Positions 1 through 8,508 of a stretch of 23,713 nucleotides of DNA are shown here, piece by piece (the first letter of the stretch is position 1; each line of letters begins with the position of its first letter). The notes under the pieces are model-generated. The model made no database searches. It was given only the letters and a program-made list of their open reading frames with translations, and was not told the origin of the DNA. This stretch comes from Chrysochromulina parva. Taxonomy: Eukaryota > Haptophyta > Prymnesiales > Chrysochromulinaceae. The stretch covers positions 1-23,713 of the forward strand of contig PJAB01000565.1 in assembly GCA_002887195.1 (NCBI GenBank). Direction: 5' to 3'. The translations under genes were made by a program, and so were the position numbers.

Positions 1-658
1 TAGTACGTACCGTACCACGACCGCTGTGTCCCCGCGCGTGACACAGCAGCAGAGCGGCGCGCGAAGGCGCGACGAAACCCTATCAGTGGGCTTATACAAC
101 TTTGCACGCACAGGAGTTGCGCCCTCGTCGGCGTGGTGTAAGTTTGGAAGGACGGTTTCGTTACAGTACAAGTTTCGTGTCTTCATGTCGTCTGCTCCTC
201 TGGCTCTCGCAGCGCACCGTCACAAGCTGCATTCATTTTTGGTCCAGGGCGCCACGGTTGAACCACCGCCGCCAGCGAAGCACGTGCTGCTGCAGGCTGA
301 CACATTCCATCAGCATGCTGGACCGCGCGGCTTGCGGCCTGCGAGTGGAAGGCGGGAGGCGGTCGGCGGGGGCTTTGCTCACCAGAGCGTTGCAGGGCAT
401 CTCTACACGAACGCGTTACCTCCATCGGAATTTGCGCTCGATTTACAAGCGCGGCGGCCTGCAAGCGCTCGCCGCTCGTGCTCTACCGTTGGCTCGATTA
501 CCTTGACTGCCGAAGCCGCAGGTGAACCTGTGAGTCGCACGGACGTGCAACTCGTTGCGATCGCCGCGGCGGCCCGGCAGCGCATCGAGAGCGTCATATG
601 GACGACGCCCGTTTCGAAGGAGCATCCGAGCGCCGCGCGCGCGTGCACGCTCTGCGCG
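1..658 (+). other. Left edge: possible 5' part or leader of the GAF-like gene
   Basis: The frame of the downstream gene is open throughout, but composition is less GC-biased up to about 450 and the residues show no family resemblance. The last ~50 codons before 659 (VQLVAIAAAARQRIESVIW) look more protein-like, so translation may begin earlier or an upstream exon may join here. No other feature is supported. Confidence 0.3.
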
Positions 659-3208
659 ATGGCGACGGACGAGTACGAGAGAGAGCTGCTCCAGGCGCTG
701 CGGACGGGTGCTGCGTCCATGGCGGCCGCATCGCTCCGACTGGCTACGGCGCGCGCCGCGGCGCGCGACGAGGGCGAGGCGGCGCCGTTGCCCAAGCCGG
801 AGCCCTTGCGCGCTGAGGTGAACCGGCACATGGCTACTTCGATGAGCGCATGGCGACGTGCCGTCGAGGCGAGTGGGGCGGTGTTGCACGCAGCGCTGGC
901 GGCCCAGGAGATTTCGACCGAGATTTCGACCGAGGCGACGAGCGCCGTGGGCCTGCCGTGGCCCCCGGCGCAACAAGCCCGCGGGCCCTCGGGGGTCTCG
1001 AGCTGGGAGCAATCTCGGGAGCAATCTCGGGAGCAATCTCGGGAGCAATCTCAACGTCCCAACAGTCCTGTGGGACCCTCGGAGGCGGACGTCGCGTCGT
1101 TGCGAGCGCTGCTCGTGCACGAGGCCAGCTGGGTCGTGGCGCGCGCGTACAGCGCGATGGCGGCGATCAAGCTGCGTGCGGAGCTTGCCGGTCAGCTGCG
1201 CCGGCAGGCGCACATGGGCGCCGAGCTGACGACGCCCAAGACGGCGCCTCCGACGGCGAGCCCTCACGTGGCACGTCCTTCATCCGCTAGTAGCGCACGG
1301 CATGCGCCGGTCGCGCCCACGACGGCGCCCACGGGGCCGCCCACGCCCCGCTTGGCAGTGCGCCCCTCGTCGGCGCCAGCGCCCAAGGCGGCGCCCAAGG
1401 CGGCGCGAGAGCCGCCAGCGCTCAATACAGCGCTTTGTGCTCCCGCTGGTACGCTGGCGGCTCCGACGGCGCCGCTCGGGACGGCGCCGCTCGGGACGGC
1501 GCCGCTCGGGAACCCCACAGCGCCCAGTGGAGGGACACCGAGGCACACTGGCAAAGCCGGCGTGGGCCAATTTCCTAATATGGGTCTCTTGAGCTCTGGA
1601 GTGTTGCCCGCGGCCATTGAGGCGCTCGACATTGAGGCGCTCATCGAGGCGATCTGGATGGATGCTCGACTGGGCGCCGCGAGCGCCGCCGCGGGCGCGC
1701 ACACGGCGGCCGCGCCCGCACCCGCGCCTGTGAGGCCGAGTGCCTGGGTGACGAATCCTCCCGATTTGGATGAGCCGCCGCCCGCGCCCGCGCCCGCGAC
1801 GGCGCGTGACCTGAGCGCCGTGGCGGGCACGCCAACGTCCCTCGTGACGCAGTGGAGGGTGCTCGCGACGGCGCTCGGCTTCTCGGTGGAGGGCGGTGCG
1901 CCGATGCATGCGGCCGAGGGCGCGGCCGCGGGTGCGCCGAGTTGGGTGGCCGAGGGCCAGCACGGAGCGCCCGACATGGCGCCCGGAGTGGCCTTTGAAG
2001 CGGCCGAGCTCGCCGAGGCGCGCGCCGTACTGAGCATGTCGCTGCTCGAGCCTCCGGCCGCTGCGAGCGTCGAGGCGCTGGCGAAGCAGCTCGACGAGAT
2101 CGCGAGCTCGGCTGCCTTTGCCCATGCGTTCCGTACGATGCGACTGCTGGTGCGCGGCGCGGACGGCCAGTCCGTCTCCTTGTACAACCCGATCTCTGCC
2201 CTCGAGCATGAGGCCTTGGACCCAGGACAAGGCGGACGCGGCGGCGCTGCCGTCGGCGGCACTGGCGGCGCCAAGGCGCTCGCTCTCCTCGGCGCCGGCG
2301 GACGCTCCGGCGCGGCGCAGCTGGCACGGATCATCCCGATTCCCGGCGCCGCGAGCGACGGCAGCGGCGTGTTGGGCGACGCGTTTACGAGTGGAGCGCT
2401 CGGCGTCGTGCCGAGCCTCTCCGATGGCTTCGCGCGCCGCGCCGTCCATCGCCGTGTGGCGGAGCTCATCGGACTCGAGGTGCTGCACGACGCGTTACTC
2501 CTTGTCCCAATCCATCACAGACCGCCGAGCGCCGTGCCGAGCGCCCGCGCGCACGCGCCAGCCGGCCACTGCGCCACCGCGACCTCTCCGGCTGTGGTCG
2601 TCCCAATCCATAACAGACCGCCGAGCGCCGTGCCGAGCGCGACCCCTCCGGCTGTGGTCGCGGTGCTCCTCGTCGTGGTGCCCGCGACGACGCTTCCTAG
2701 GCTGCCCGCTGCGGACGTGGCGAGCCTCTCGGCGCTGGCGCGGGCGCTCGGCACGGCGCTCCAGCTCCTCAGCACCTCCGCGCAGCAGCTCCGCCCGCCA
2801 GCCTCCCGCCATGCGGGGGCTCATGCGGGGGCTACCCCCTTGTATGGTGGTGCTCTGCCCAGTACCGTGCAGGCAGCGGTGAGGCGCGCGCCACCGCCGC
2901 CGCCGCCGTCCGCAGCGAGTCGTTGCGGTGACTCGTACGAATCGACGCTGTGGGACGCGCCGTCAGAGCTGCCGTCTCTTGCTGGGCACCTCGCGGCGCT
3001 CATGGAGACGCTCCAGCCCGAGCAAGGGGCGAGCCTCGCTCGCATGCTCACGCAGCATCCTCAACTGGGGGACGCCGTCGTCGGACACATGGCAAGGAAG
3101 CGCATGGCGGAGCTCCGCGCGGCCGAGGAGGGGGCCGAGTTGATGGAGTTGCGCGCGGCCGAGCAGGATGGCGAGCAGCCAGGCCCTGGCGGGCCACGCC
3201 CTGACTGA
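659..3208 (+). CDS. Large Ala/Pro-rich protein with a divergent GAF-like region
   Basis: Not a family I can name. The frame is open from the left edge. I place the start at the ATG at 659, giving 849 residues, because it opens a helical, acidic segment (MATDEYERELL); an in-frame ATG at 185 is an alternative, and the real 5' end could lie left of the window. Residues about 90-340 are low complexity, with four copies of a 12-bp unit giving an S-R-E-Q repeat (near 1007-1054) and three copies of a 15-bp unit (near 1470-1512). Residues about 467-706 have the shape of a GAF domain: a VLGDAFTSGALGVVPSLSD segment, then GLEVLHDALLLVPI, a strand-rich AVLLVVVP, and a closing helix LPAADVASLSALARALGTAL. 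An insertion with an internal duplication interrupts it between strands. GAF domains bind small ligands such as cyclic nucleotides; no ligand can be inferred. The TGA stop lies inside a palindrome and a 63-bp duplication. Confidence 0.6.
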   Translation: MATDEYERELLQALRTGAASMAAASLRLATARAAARDEGEAAPLPKPEPLRAEVNRHMATSMSAWRRAVEASGAVLHAALAAQEISTEISTEATSAVGLPWPPAQQARGPSGVSSWEQSREQSREQSREQSQRPNSPVGPSEADVASLRALLVHEASWVVARAYSAMAAIKLRAELAGQLRRQAHMGAELTTPKTAPPTASPHVARPSSASSARHAPVAPTTAPTGPPTPRLAVRPSSAPAPKAAPKAAREPPALNTALCAPAGTLAAPTAPLGTAPLGTAPLGNPTAPSGGTPRHTGKAGVGQFPNMGLLSSGVLPAAIEALDIEALIEAIWMDARLGAASAAAGAHTAAAPAPAPVRPSAWVTNPPDLDEPPPAPAPATARDLSAVAGTPTSLVTQWRVLATALGFSVEGGAPMHAAEGAAAGAPSWVAEGQHGAPDMAPGVAFEAAELAEARAVLSMSLLEPPAAASVEALAKQLDEIASSAAFAHAFRTMRLLVRGADGQSVSLYNPISALEHEALDPGQGGRGGAAVGGTGGAKALALLGAGGRSGAAQLARIIPIPGAASDGSGVLGDAFTSGALGVVPSLSDGFARRAVHRRVAELIGLEVLHDALLLVPIHHRPPSAVPSARAHAPAGHCATATSPAVVVPIHNRPPSAVPSATPPAVVAVLLVVVPATTLPRLPAADVASLSALARALGTALQLLSTSAQQLRPPASRHAGAHAGATPLYGGALPSTVQAAVRRAPPPPPPSAASRCGDSYESTLWDAPSELPSLAGHLAALMETLQPEQGASLARMLTQHPQLGDAVVGHMARKRMAELRAAEEGAELMELRAAEQDGEQPGPGGPRPD
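1007..1054 (+). repeat. 12-bp tandem repeat, about four copies, in coding sequence
   Basis: The unit gggagcaatctc is repeated about four times head to tail and encodes S-R-E-Q units in the low-complexity part of the large Ala/Pro-rich protein. A 9-bp duplication (gagatttcgacc type) lies about 90 bp upstream. The repeat length is a multiple of three, so copy number change keeps the frame. Confidence 0.85.
2504..2660 (+). repeat. Duplicated 41-bp segment inside the GAF-like region
   Basis: Bases 2504-2544 and 2600-2640 are identical at 40 of 41 positions and both encode VPIH(H/N)RPPSAVPSA. The following 21-22 bases, ending in ccggctgtggtcg, are also present twice (2579-2600 and 2639-2660) with one change. 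The 96-bp offset keeps the frame. The duplication sits between two predicted strands of the GAF-like fold, so it reads as an inserted loop. Confidence 0.85.
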
Positions 3209-3283
3209 GAACTCGAGTTCTCAGTCCAGGATGGCGAGCAGCCAGACCCGGGGCAACGCCCCTCCTGGACTGAGAACTCGAGT
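3164..3283 (+). repeat. 63-65 bp tandem duplication spanning the stop codon, containing a palindrome
   Basis: Bases 3164-3182 (caggatggcgagcagccag) recur at 3227-3245, offset 63, and gactgagaactcgagt recurs at 3203 and 3268. The first copy holds the TGA stop of the upstream gene. A perfect 24-bp palindrome, half-site gactgagaactc, occupies 3203-3226. The second copy continues in the same frame for about 34 codons after the stop before reaching a TAG. Confidence 0.8.
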
Positions 3284-3481
3284 CTCGCGACCGGCCTCCT
3301 CCCGTCATAGGGTTTCGTCGATCGGATACTCGGTAAGTAGTTTTTTCTGTAAGACGGCTCAGGCCGGTCCGGTCACGAGACTGGACCTCTCGAATTCTCA
3401 CAATCTCAGTCTTTTCGACTGAGCCGTAGTGGCGTAGTCCGTAGACTCATTCTAGTAGAAAATTACATATTACGCGTAAAG
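3209..3481. other. Spacer with nested inverted repeats between convergent genes
   Basis: Besides the stop-codon duplication, 3282-3297 (gtctcgcgaccggcct) is matched in inverted orientation by 3361-3381, with a 5-base accgg duplication and one mismatch. A hairpin ctcagtc/gactgag lies at about 3404-3422, and cggctca (3355-3361) pairs with tgagccg (3420-3426). The flanking genes converge here, so it must hold both 3' ends. No coding sequence is evident. Confidence 0.55.
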
Positions 3482-4558
3482 TCAGATTGCCAAGTGGCTC
3501 AGGGCCGACACTCGCTCCTCCAGCGTTGGGTGCGTGCGGAGCAGCCCGGCTATCCTGACAACTCCATTTCGCACTAGGTGCATCCAGGTCGCTGGCGCGC
3601 TACGCGCGGGTGCCGAGCTCGCTATACTGCCGTCAGAGATCATTGCTCCCCCACAATAAATCTTCTGAAGCGCGTTGATGAGTGTCTGGGCCCCGAATGC
3701 TCTGGCAGCGGCTTCGTCCGCCCGAAGTTCGGCCGAGCGGCTCGCAAAGAGGCGCAGCAAGTGGGTCATAGCCTGGGTACCAGGCCCTGCCGTCATGAGC
3801 GCCATTGCGAGCCCTGCGCCGTCGCCGTTCTCGCTCCTCTTCTTCCTGCCCTTGCGGCGGCCTGCATCGAGCAGCATGTGACCCGCCTCGTAGACACTAC
3901 CGAGGCCAGCTGCAGCTATGGCGATGTGCATGTTGTGCTGGACATCATGGTGCTGCAAATGTCCCATTTCATGAGCAAGCACAGCACGAATCTCATTCTT
4001 GTCTAGGACATCCACCAACCCTTGCGTCACTGCGATAGACATATCGTTGTCCGTAAATCCGGTTGCAAAGGCGTTCGGCTCCTTGGTTCCCGGGATGAGG
4101 AAGACGTGCACCGGCGGCGAGACTCCGACAGCGTCTGCAGCATCTTTGGCAAGTGCAGTGATCCACGACGGCGCCTGCGTTACACCGAGCCTCTTGAAGA
4201 TGCCCGAGCTGAAGCGTATAAAGAGGACTGGGACCAATGTGCGGAGCATCGGGAAACCGATGCGGCCCGCGAGTAAGAGCACGCCCTTCCATGCGAGGAC
4301 AACAGTTTGGACCAGATGTCCCACGCCTCCCAGAGTGGCGTACGACGCTGCTGGGAGCGCCGAGAGGAAAAACCGCCTTGATGCAAACAAAGATGGCGAA
4401 GGAGTCCTGCTCTTTGATGACGCGGCAACAGTGGACAGCGGCTGGTGCGCGCCGATGCGCACAAATGGCATGGCCATGGGAAACCTAGCATCTGCGTGAT
4501 GTAGTACAACCAACAATGATAATGAGTGCAGCAAGTACGTCGTGCGGGTGGACGCCAT
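3482..4558 (-). CDS. M48-family zinc metalloprotease (HtpX/Oma1-like), probably organelle-targeted
   Basis: Membrane-associated zinc endopeptidase of 358 residues. The zinc site is HEMGH at residues 196-200, preceded by the usual AVLA. The third ligand is E277 in the ELRAD motif, and the C-terminus carries the family's RTHPTLEERVSAL signature. A hydrophobic stretch at about 75-120 suggests membrane attachment before the catalytic domain. The start is the ATG at 4558; the frame extends upstream but only from a TTG. The chosen N-terminus (MASTRTTYLLHSLSLLVVL then ADARF) looks like a signal peptide of about 25 residues, followed by a basic, Ser-rich leader (about 26-65), as in bipartite plastid presequences of secondary algae; the compartment is inferred. 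M48 enzymes of this type degrade damaged membrane proteins. Stop is TGA. It converges on the upstream + strand gene. Confidence 0.92.
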   Translation of the reverse strand: MASTRTTYLLHSLSLLVVLHHADARFPMAMPFVRIGAHQPLSTVAASSKSRTPSPSLFASRRFFLSALPAASYATLGGVGHLVQTVVLAWKGVLLLAGRIGFPMLRTLVPVLFIRFSSGIFKRLGVTQAPSWITALAKDAADAVGVSPPVHVFLIPGTKEPNAFATGFTDNDMSIAVTQGLVDVLDKNEIRAVLAHEMGHLQHHDVQHNMHIAIAAAGLGSVYEAGHMLLDAGRRKGRKKRSENGDGAGLAMALMTAGPGTQAMTHLLRLFASRSAELRADEAAARAFGAQTLINALQKIYCGGAMISDGSIASSAPARSAPATWMHLVRNGVVRIAGLLRTHPTLEERVSALSHLAI

Positions 4559-5609
4559 TGCTGACTGATGAAATATGAGCTTGCCTTTGCACGGCGTCTC
4601 TATCATCAGCATGTCAGAATCGTCAGTTTCGTCGTGCAACAAGAAGTCGTACAATTGTCAGTCAGCAGTCCCCCACACCACATCAACTGCAGCCCTCAAC
4701 GCAATCAGAATTCCTACTGTGTCACCGCAATCTACGCAATCACCAATCTATGCAGCCACAAGCCTGACAATAAGTACAGGTTGTGCTGACAGATTGACTC
4801 GAGACAGGCTGAACGTAAGACCCATTTTGGTAAGACCTCCTTTTTGGTAAGATTTTTGACTCTTCCTGACCTCTTCGCTTTTTGACAAGCAAAAGTCGCA
4901 AAACAGTGTTATTTTAACGTCATTCTCATTGTTTAACGTTTAACAACACGACATCAACAAGCCAATTCATTCATTATGAAACATGAAGACAACGTTAAGA
5001 AGGAAAAAAAATTAAAGGAAGAGTCCGATTTCCGAAACGAACGGGACGTCGTTCCTGCAGCGATTCGGGCCGGCCCGAATCGCAGATTTTTTTTTAATTT
5101 TTTGGGGGAAAGGTGGTACCCTGCAACGAGACGCCGAGAAAGCAGAAACGCCGAGGTCCGGAGAGTCGTTTTGGAGTTTTTGAGTTTTTTGAGTTTTTTC
5201 GTGTGTTTTCCATGGGAGTTGGTTTCGGGCAGGGGAGTGTTCCTTTAACGCTTCCTTAACGTTGGAGACACTCAATCTCAAAGTTGACGTGAAACTCTAC
5301 AGGTACAGCCGGGAAACGGGGCCTCCCGTGCCCGGACGCGACCACGCCCGCGTCATCTCCATTGAGCATTGTTACTCCATTGGGCGTTCATCATATAAGA
5401 TCATCACGCAAGAGCGTTCAAAAGACAGGCACGCAGACAGATGCTGCCTAGCTGCTAAGCTGCCCCGACGACGGATAGAAAGGTGCGGACACCGGCGCAG
5501 CGGCCGCGACCACCCGCTTCCGCCTTCCCTCCCTCTGCTCTCAAACTGACATAGCATGCCCTCTCGTCCCCATGCCATCCCTCCACAGTCGCAGCGCCTA
5601 CGCGCCAGT
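4559..5609. other. About 1 kb AT-richer spacer
   Basis: This lies upstream of the M48 protease gene and downstream of RPL5, both on the - strand, so it should hold the protease promoter and the RPL5 3' end. It is clearly AT-richer than neighbouring coding sequence, especially 4680-5280, with A- and T-runs. It contains repeated ttttggtaaga motifs (4824-4852), a perfect palindrome next to a T tract (5060-5103), and repeats of gagtttttt near 5170-5195. I find no convincing coding frame, tRNA or spliceosomal RNA in it. Confidence 0.5.
5060..5103 (+). repeat. Perfect 24-bp palindrome followed by T tract
   Basis: The half-site gcgattcgggcc (5060-5071) is followed directly by its exact reverse complement (5072-5083), with no spacer. 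Two bases later comes aga, then nine T, AA and six T. It resembles an intrinsic terminator, but there is no loop, the adjacent genes are on the other strand and the context is eukaryotic, so its role is unknown. A small mobile-element remnant is possible. Confidence 0.8.
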
Positions 5610-6533
5610 CTACTCATCCTCGTCCTCCTCCTCGTCGTCGTCGTCGTCGCCGCCGGCGCTGAGCGCGGCGAACATCGCGGCCTTCTTGGCGGCGACCGCG
5701 GCCTTGCGCTCCTCCAGCGTCCTGCGGGGCGTGCGGCCAAAGTCCTTGTCGCTGTAGTCGCCCTTCTCGGTCTTCGTGTACTCCGGATCCTCGCGGATCT
5801 TCTCGTGCGCCGACTTGTACATGTCCTCAAGAGTGTCCGACTCCAGCTCCTTCTCGATGTACTTGGCGAACTGGGACTGGTAGCGCTCGGGATCCTCCTC
5901 CTCGAGCAGCTCCATGTACTCCTGCACGTGGCCTCCGAAGATGTACTTCTTGTGCGTCTCTGGATCGTACTCCTTGCCCTCGCGGTCGTAGCCCGGGAAG
6001 CGCTTCTCCGAGTGCGGGATGTTCAGGCCGCCGTCCACGGCGCCCTTGAGCGCGCCGAAGACGCGGTTGCCCGTCGTCGTGCGCACAAGGCCAACATCGA
6101 GCACGCACGTGAAGGGGCGCGCATCGCCCTCCTGCTCAACGAGGTACATCTCGCCATCGGGCTCCGCCTTGCCCTCGTATGCCTCATCCATGCCCATCTT
6201 CTTGAGCAGTCGGCGCGCGCAGAGCAGACCCGTCGCGTAGGCAGCGGCGTAGTTGGTCAGGCCGACCTCGATGCCGAACTTGGGCAGCTCGTGCGCATAG
6301 GCAGCGCAGACGGTGTGGTCGCCCACAATCTTGGGCTGGATGACCTGGCAGATGATGTCCTTTGACGTGAAGCGCACGCAAAGGCGGTACTTGGTCGACC
6401 CATACTTGTTCTTGTCCATGATGACAAGGCGGCGGCGGGCCTGGTAGTCAGTTTTGCCCTCGCGCCTGCGGCGGTACTTGACCTGGAACCGCTTGCAATA
6501 AGCATTGTTCTTCAGCACCTTGATGTAACCCAT
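5610..6533 (-). CDS. RPL5: 60S ribosomal protein L5 (uL18)
   Basis: Cytosolic large-subunit protein that binds 5S rRNA, together with uL5, in the central protuberance. The 307-residue product begins [22 protein letters not shown] and contains [42 protein letters not shown] and [20 protein letters not shown], all typical of the family and in the expected order. Animal homologues are about 297 residues. The C-terminus differs: instead of the usual basic or neutral end it finishes with twelve consecutive acidic residues (296-307). The ATG at 6533 follows the sequence gtacgccaag, itself preceded on the - strand by a pyrimidine-rich tract and tag, so a 5'-leader intron ending just before the start is plausible. 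Stop is TAG. Strong codon bias fits a highly expressed gene. Confidence 0.97.
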   Translation of the reverse strand: MGYIKVLKNNAYCKRFQVKYRRRREGKTDYQARRRLVIMDKNKYGSTKYRLCVRFTSKDIICQVIQPKIVGDHTVCAAYAHELPKFGIEVGLTNYAAAYATGLLCARRLLKKMGMDEAYEGKAEPDGEMYLVEQEGDARPFTCVLDVGLVRTTTGNRVFGALKGAVDGGLNIPHSEKRFPGYDREGKEYDPETHKKYIFGGHVQEYMELLEEEDPERYQSQFAKYIEKELESDTLEDMYKSAHEKIREDPEYTKTEKGDYSDKDFGRTPRRTLEERKAAVAAKKAAMFAALSAGGDDDDDEEEDEDE

Positions 6534-6921
6534 CTTGGCGTACCTACAATTGAGAGAGGGCGAGCGCGGTCAGTGCGCGGCCCCCGAAGATACCAACCCC
6601 AACACAAGCTCAGCAGAGTGCCGTCGGCGCCGTCGCCGCCACCCTAGTGCCCCCTTCGCCACTTTGCGAGGGCGCACGAGCAAAACAGGGTGCATGGGGC
6701 GGCCACATGCCCGCCGTAGCCGCCGCAGCCGCCAAGAAGGCCGCCTCTGAGCCTCCGAAAGAGCCGAGTTGTGCGGCTGCTCACCAAGGGCGAAGCACGC
6801 GACGTGCCACGGGAGAGGAGAAAAGTGGAAAAATCGGATGTGAAGGGGTTCACACGCCTCTTTAACCGCCGCGGCTTCCACCATCGTGGGAGCCGCTTGG
6901 TCGTCGAGCAGGTGAGGTGGC
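6534..6921. promoter_or_regulatory. Divergent intergenic region between RPL5 and the C2/coiled-coil gene
   Basis: The two flanking genes point away from each other, so this 388-bp stretch must hold both promoters and 5' leaders. I see no clear TATA box. On the - strand, the pyrimidine-rich run ending in attgtag at about 6544 looks like a 3' splice site just before the RPL5 ATG. On the + strand, cag/gtgag at about 6909 resembles a splice donor immediately before the ATG at 6922. Both are inference. Confidence 0.4.
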
Positions 6922-8508
6922 ATGGCAGCCAAGGTGGTTGTTGAGCTCAAGCAGGTGGCCTTCGTGGAGGCGAGCCGCTACTTTGTGACCTTGCTGATGG
7001 TGGGCAACGACGGCACTCAGATCCAGGAGCGCACGGATGTGCAGCCGCCCGTCTCAGACCCGCCTTCGAAGACGCCCTCCTTCAACAAGAACACGTTCGA
7101 GTTCGAGGTGCCGGCAGACGCGGACGCAGCCCTGTGGTCGCTGCAGGTGTCGGCAATCGCCGTCCTGCCCGACCCGGACGCCTCAGCGTCTGGCGCCAAC
7201 AGCAGAACCAAGACGGATGTCGTCGGCGCAGCTGTACTCGCGCTCCAGCGGGTTATCGAGCCGATGGTGCAGAGTGGCCAGGTGGAGCAAACGCTGACGC
7301 TCTCGCCGCCGACGCAGTCGGGCTCGGGCGCGGCCGTCGGCACGATTAAGCTCAAGATGCGCCTCGAGCAGCCGTCGGCGTTCTCTGAACCCGAGCTGCC
7401 GTCCGTGCCGCCCGTCCGCCAGGCTTCCCAGCGGCCTCGGCAGCCGCCGTCCACTCGGGCGCCCGCGCCCGCAGGCGGCGCGAGCGACGACCTCAGCCGT
7501 GAGCTGGTGCACCAGCAAGAGCTCGTGCAGCTGCTGATGGCCGACGTTGCGAACAAGACGGCGTCGACCGCTCGCACAGGCGAGGAGGTGATGGAGCTGC
7601 GTGCTGTGAACAAGCAGCTCGAGGCCGAACTGCATGCGCTGCGCACGCACGTGGACGAGCGCGAGCGTGCCATGGAGCAGCTCGCAGGAGACGCGACCAA
7701 CGTCGAGAACATCGACATGCTTCAGCTGCAGGCACGCCATCGGATGCTCGGCGCCGCGTACCGCGCCGACCGGCGGCGCATGGAGCAGCTCAACGCGCAG
7801 GTGGCGCAGCTCTCGGCCGCGCTGGGCACGCAGCAGCAGCTGAGCGCCTCGTACGCTAAGCTCAAGGAGGCGCACACTGAGCAGGCCCAGGAGCTGCAGC
7901 GCCTACAGGACGAGGGCAAGCGGCTGCACAAGTACCGCACGACGGCGAAGCAGCAAGAGCTCATTATCCAACGGCTCGAGGCGCTGATGGCGGCGGCACT
8001 TAAGGACGCGAAGCGCCTAAAGCAGGTGGAGCCGCAGCTGGGGGCGCAGACGAAGCGCGCCGAAGAGCTCGCCGCTGAGCTCGCGCGCGCCGAGGCCGAC
8101 GCCCATGAGCGCGAGCGCGAGCTCACGATGCAGCTGCAGGACGCGCAGAAGAAGCTCGCGGGGCGAGATGAGGACGAGATGGGGGGCGCTGTGCTGGGCG
8201 GCGCCAAGGCCGAGGAGGTGGCGAGACTGCTGATGCGTGCGGAGAAGTCGGAGCGGCGCGCGGCTGCCCTCGAGGAGGAGATGACCGATATGGCACGATC
8301 TCATGGGCGCGAGATCGCGGCGCTCAAGATGAAGGTCGCCGAGGCGGAGGCTGCCGCCAAAGGCGGCTTCGGCTCCGCCGCCAACCTCGCCCTCGGCGAG
8401 CTGCCGCCCGCGCCGAGGCCGCCCTCGGGCAGTATGCGCCGCAACACGCCGCCCGGGCCGGCCGGCCGCCTGCATCCGATTGCCGCGGAGCCAATGGCCC
8501 TCGGCTAG
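6922..8508 (+). CDS. C2-like plus long coiled-coil protein
   Basis: A 528-residue protein of no certain family. Residues about 1-150 look like a C2-type beta sandwich: alternating strands such as KVVVELKQVAFVEASRYFVTLLMVG, an NTFEFEVP strand, LWSLQVSAIAVL, and a closing GTIKLKMRL. Residues about 155-187 are Pro-rich. Residues about 188-470 form an almost unbroken heptad-rich coiled coil (ELRAVNKQLEAELHALR, QELQRLQDEGKRL, QELIIQRLEALM). The tail (484-528) is Pro/Gly/Ala-rich. This arrangement recalls CCDC33-type proteins associated with cilia, but that is an analogy from layout and a KYRTTAKQQELIIQRLEALM-like segment, not proof. The start ATG has a good context (ggtggcATGG). The stop is TAG, and an AATAAA lies 79 bp further on. 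Confidence 0.82.
   Translation: MAAKVVVELKQVAFVEASRYFVTLLMVGNDGTQIQERTDVQPPVSDPPSKTPSFNKNTFEFEVPADADAALWSLQVSAIAVLPDPDASASGANSRTKTDVVGAAVLALQRVIEPMVQSGQVEQTLTLSPPTQSGSGAAVGTIKLKMRLEQPSAFSEPELPSVPPVRQASQRPRQPPSTRAPAPAGGASDDLSRELVHQQELVQLLMADVANKTASTARTGEEVMELRAVNKQLEAELHALRTHVDERERAMEQLAGDATNVENIDMLQLQARHRMLGAAYRADRRRMEQLNAQVAQLSAALGTQQQLSASYAKLKEAHTEQAQELQRLQDEGKRLHKYRTTAKQQELIIQRLEALMAAALKDAKRLKQVEPQLGAQTKRAEELAAELARAEADAHERERELTMQLQDAQKKLAGRDEDEMGGAVLGGAKAEEVARLLMRAEKSERRAAALEEEMTDMARSHGREIAALKMKVAEAEAAAKGGFGSAANLALGELPPAPRPPSGSMRRNTPPGPAGRLHPIAAEPMALG

Noticed and set aside
26..658. Starting the first gene at the GTG at base 26
   Set aside because: Non-ATG starts are not expected in a eukaryotic nuclear gene; the same reasoning moved the starts of the kinase-lyase, reductase, KH/cold-shock, transporter and protease genes to ATGs.
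1264..2488. Two 400-codon open frames on the - strand
   Set aside because: They overlap the GAF-like gene in GC-rich sequence where stops are rare; one is Arg-rich, the other Ala/Ser-rich, and neither shows domain features.
5060..5103. Rho-independent bacterial terminator
   Set aside because: No loop between the arms, neighbouring genes are on the opposite strand, and all genes in the window are eukaryotic in character.
5556..6365. 269-codon Leu/Val-rich open frame on the + strand opposite RPL5
   Set aside because: It is the antisense shadow of a well-conserved, high-GC ribosomal protein gene and resembles no family.
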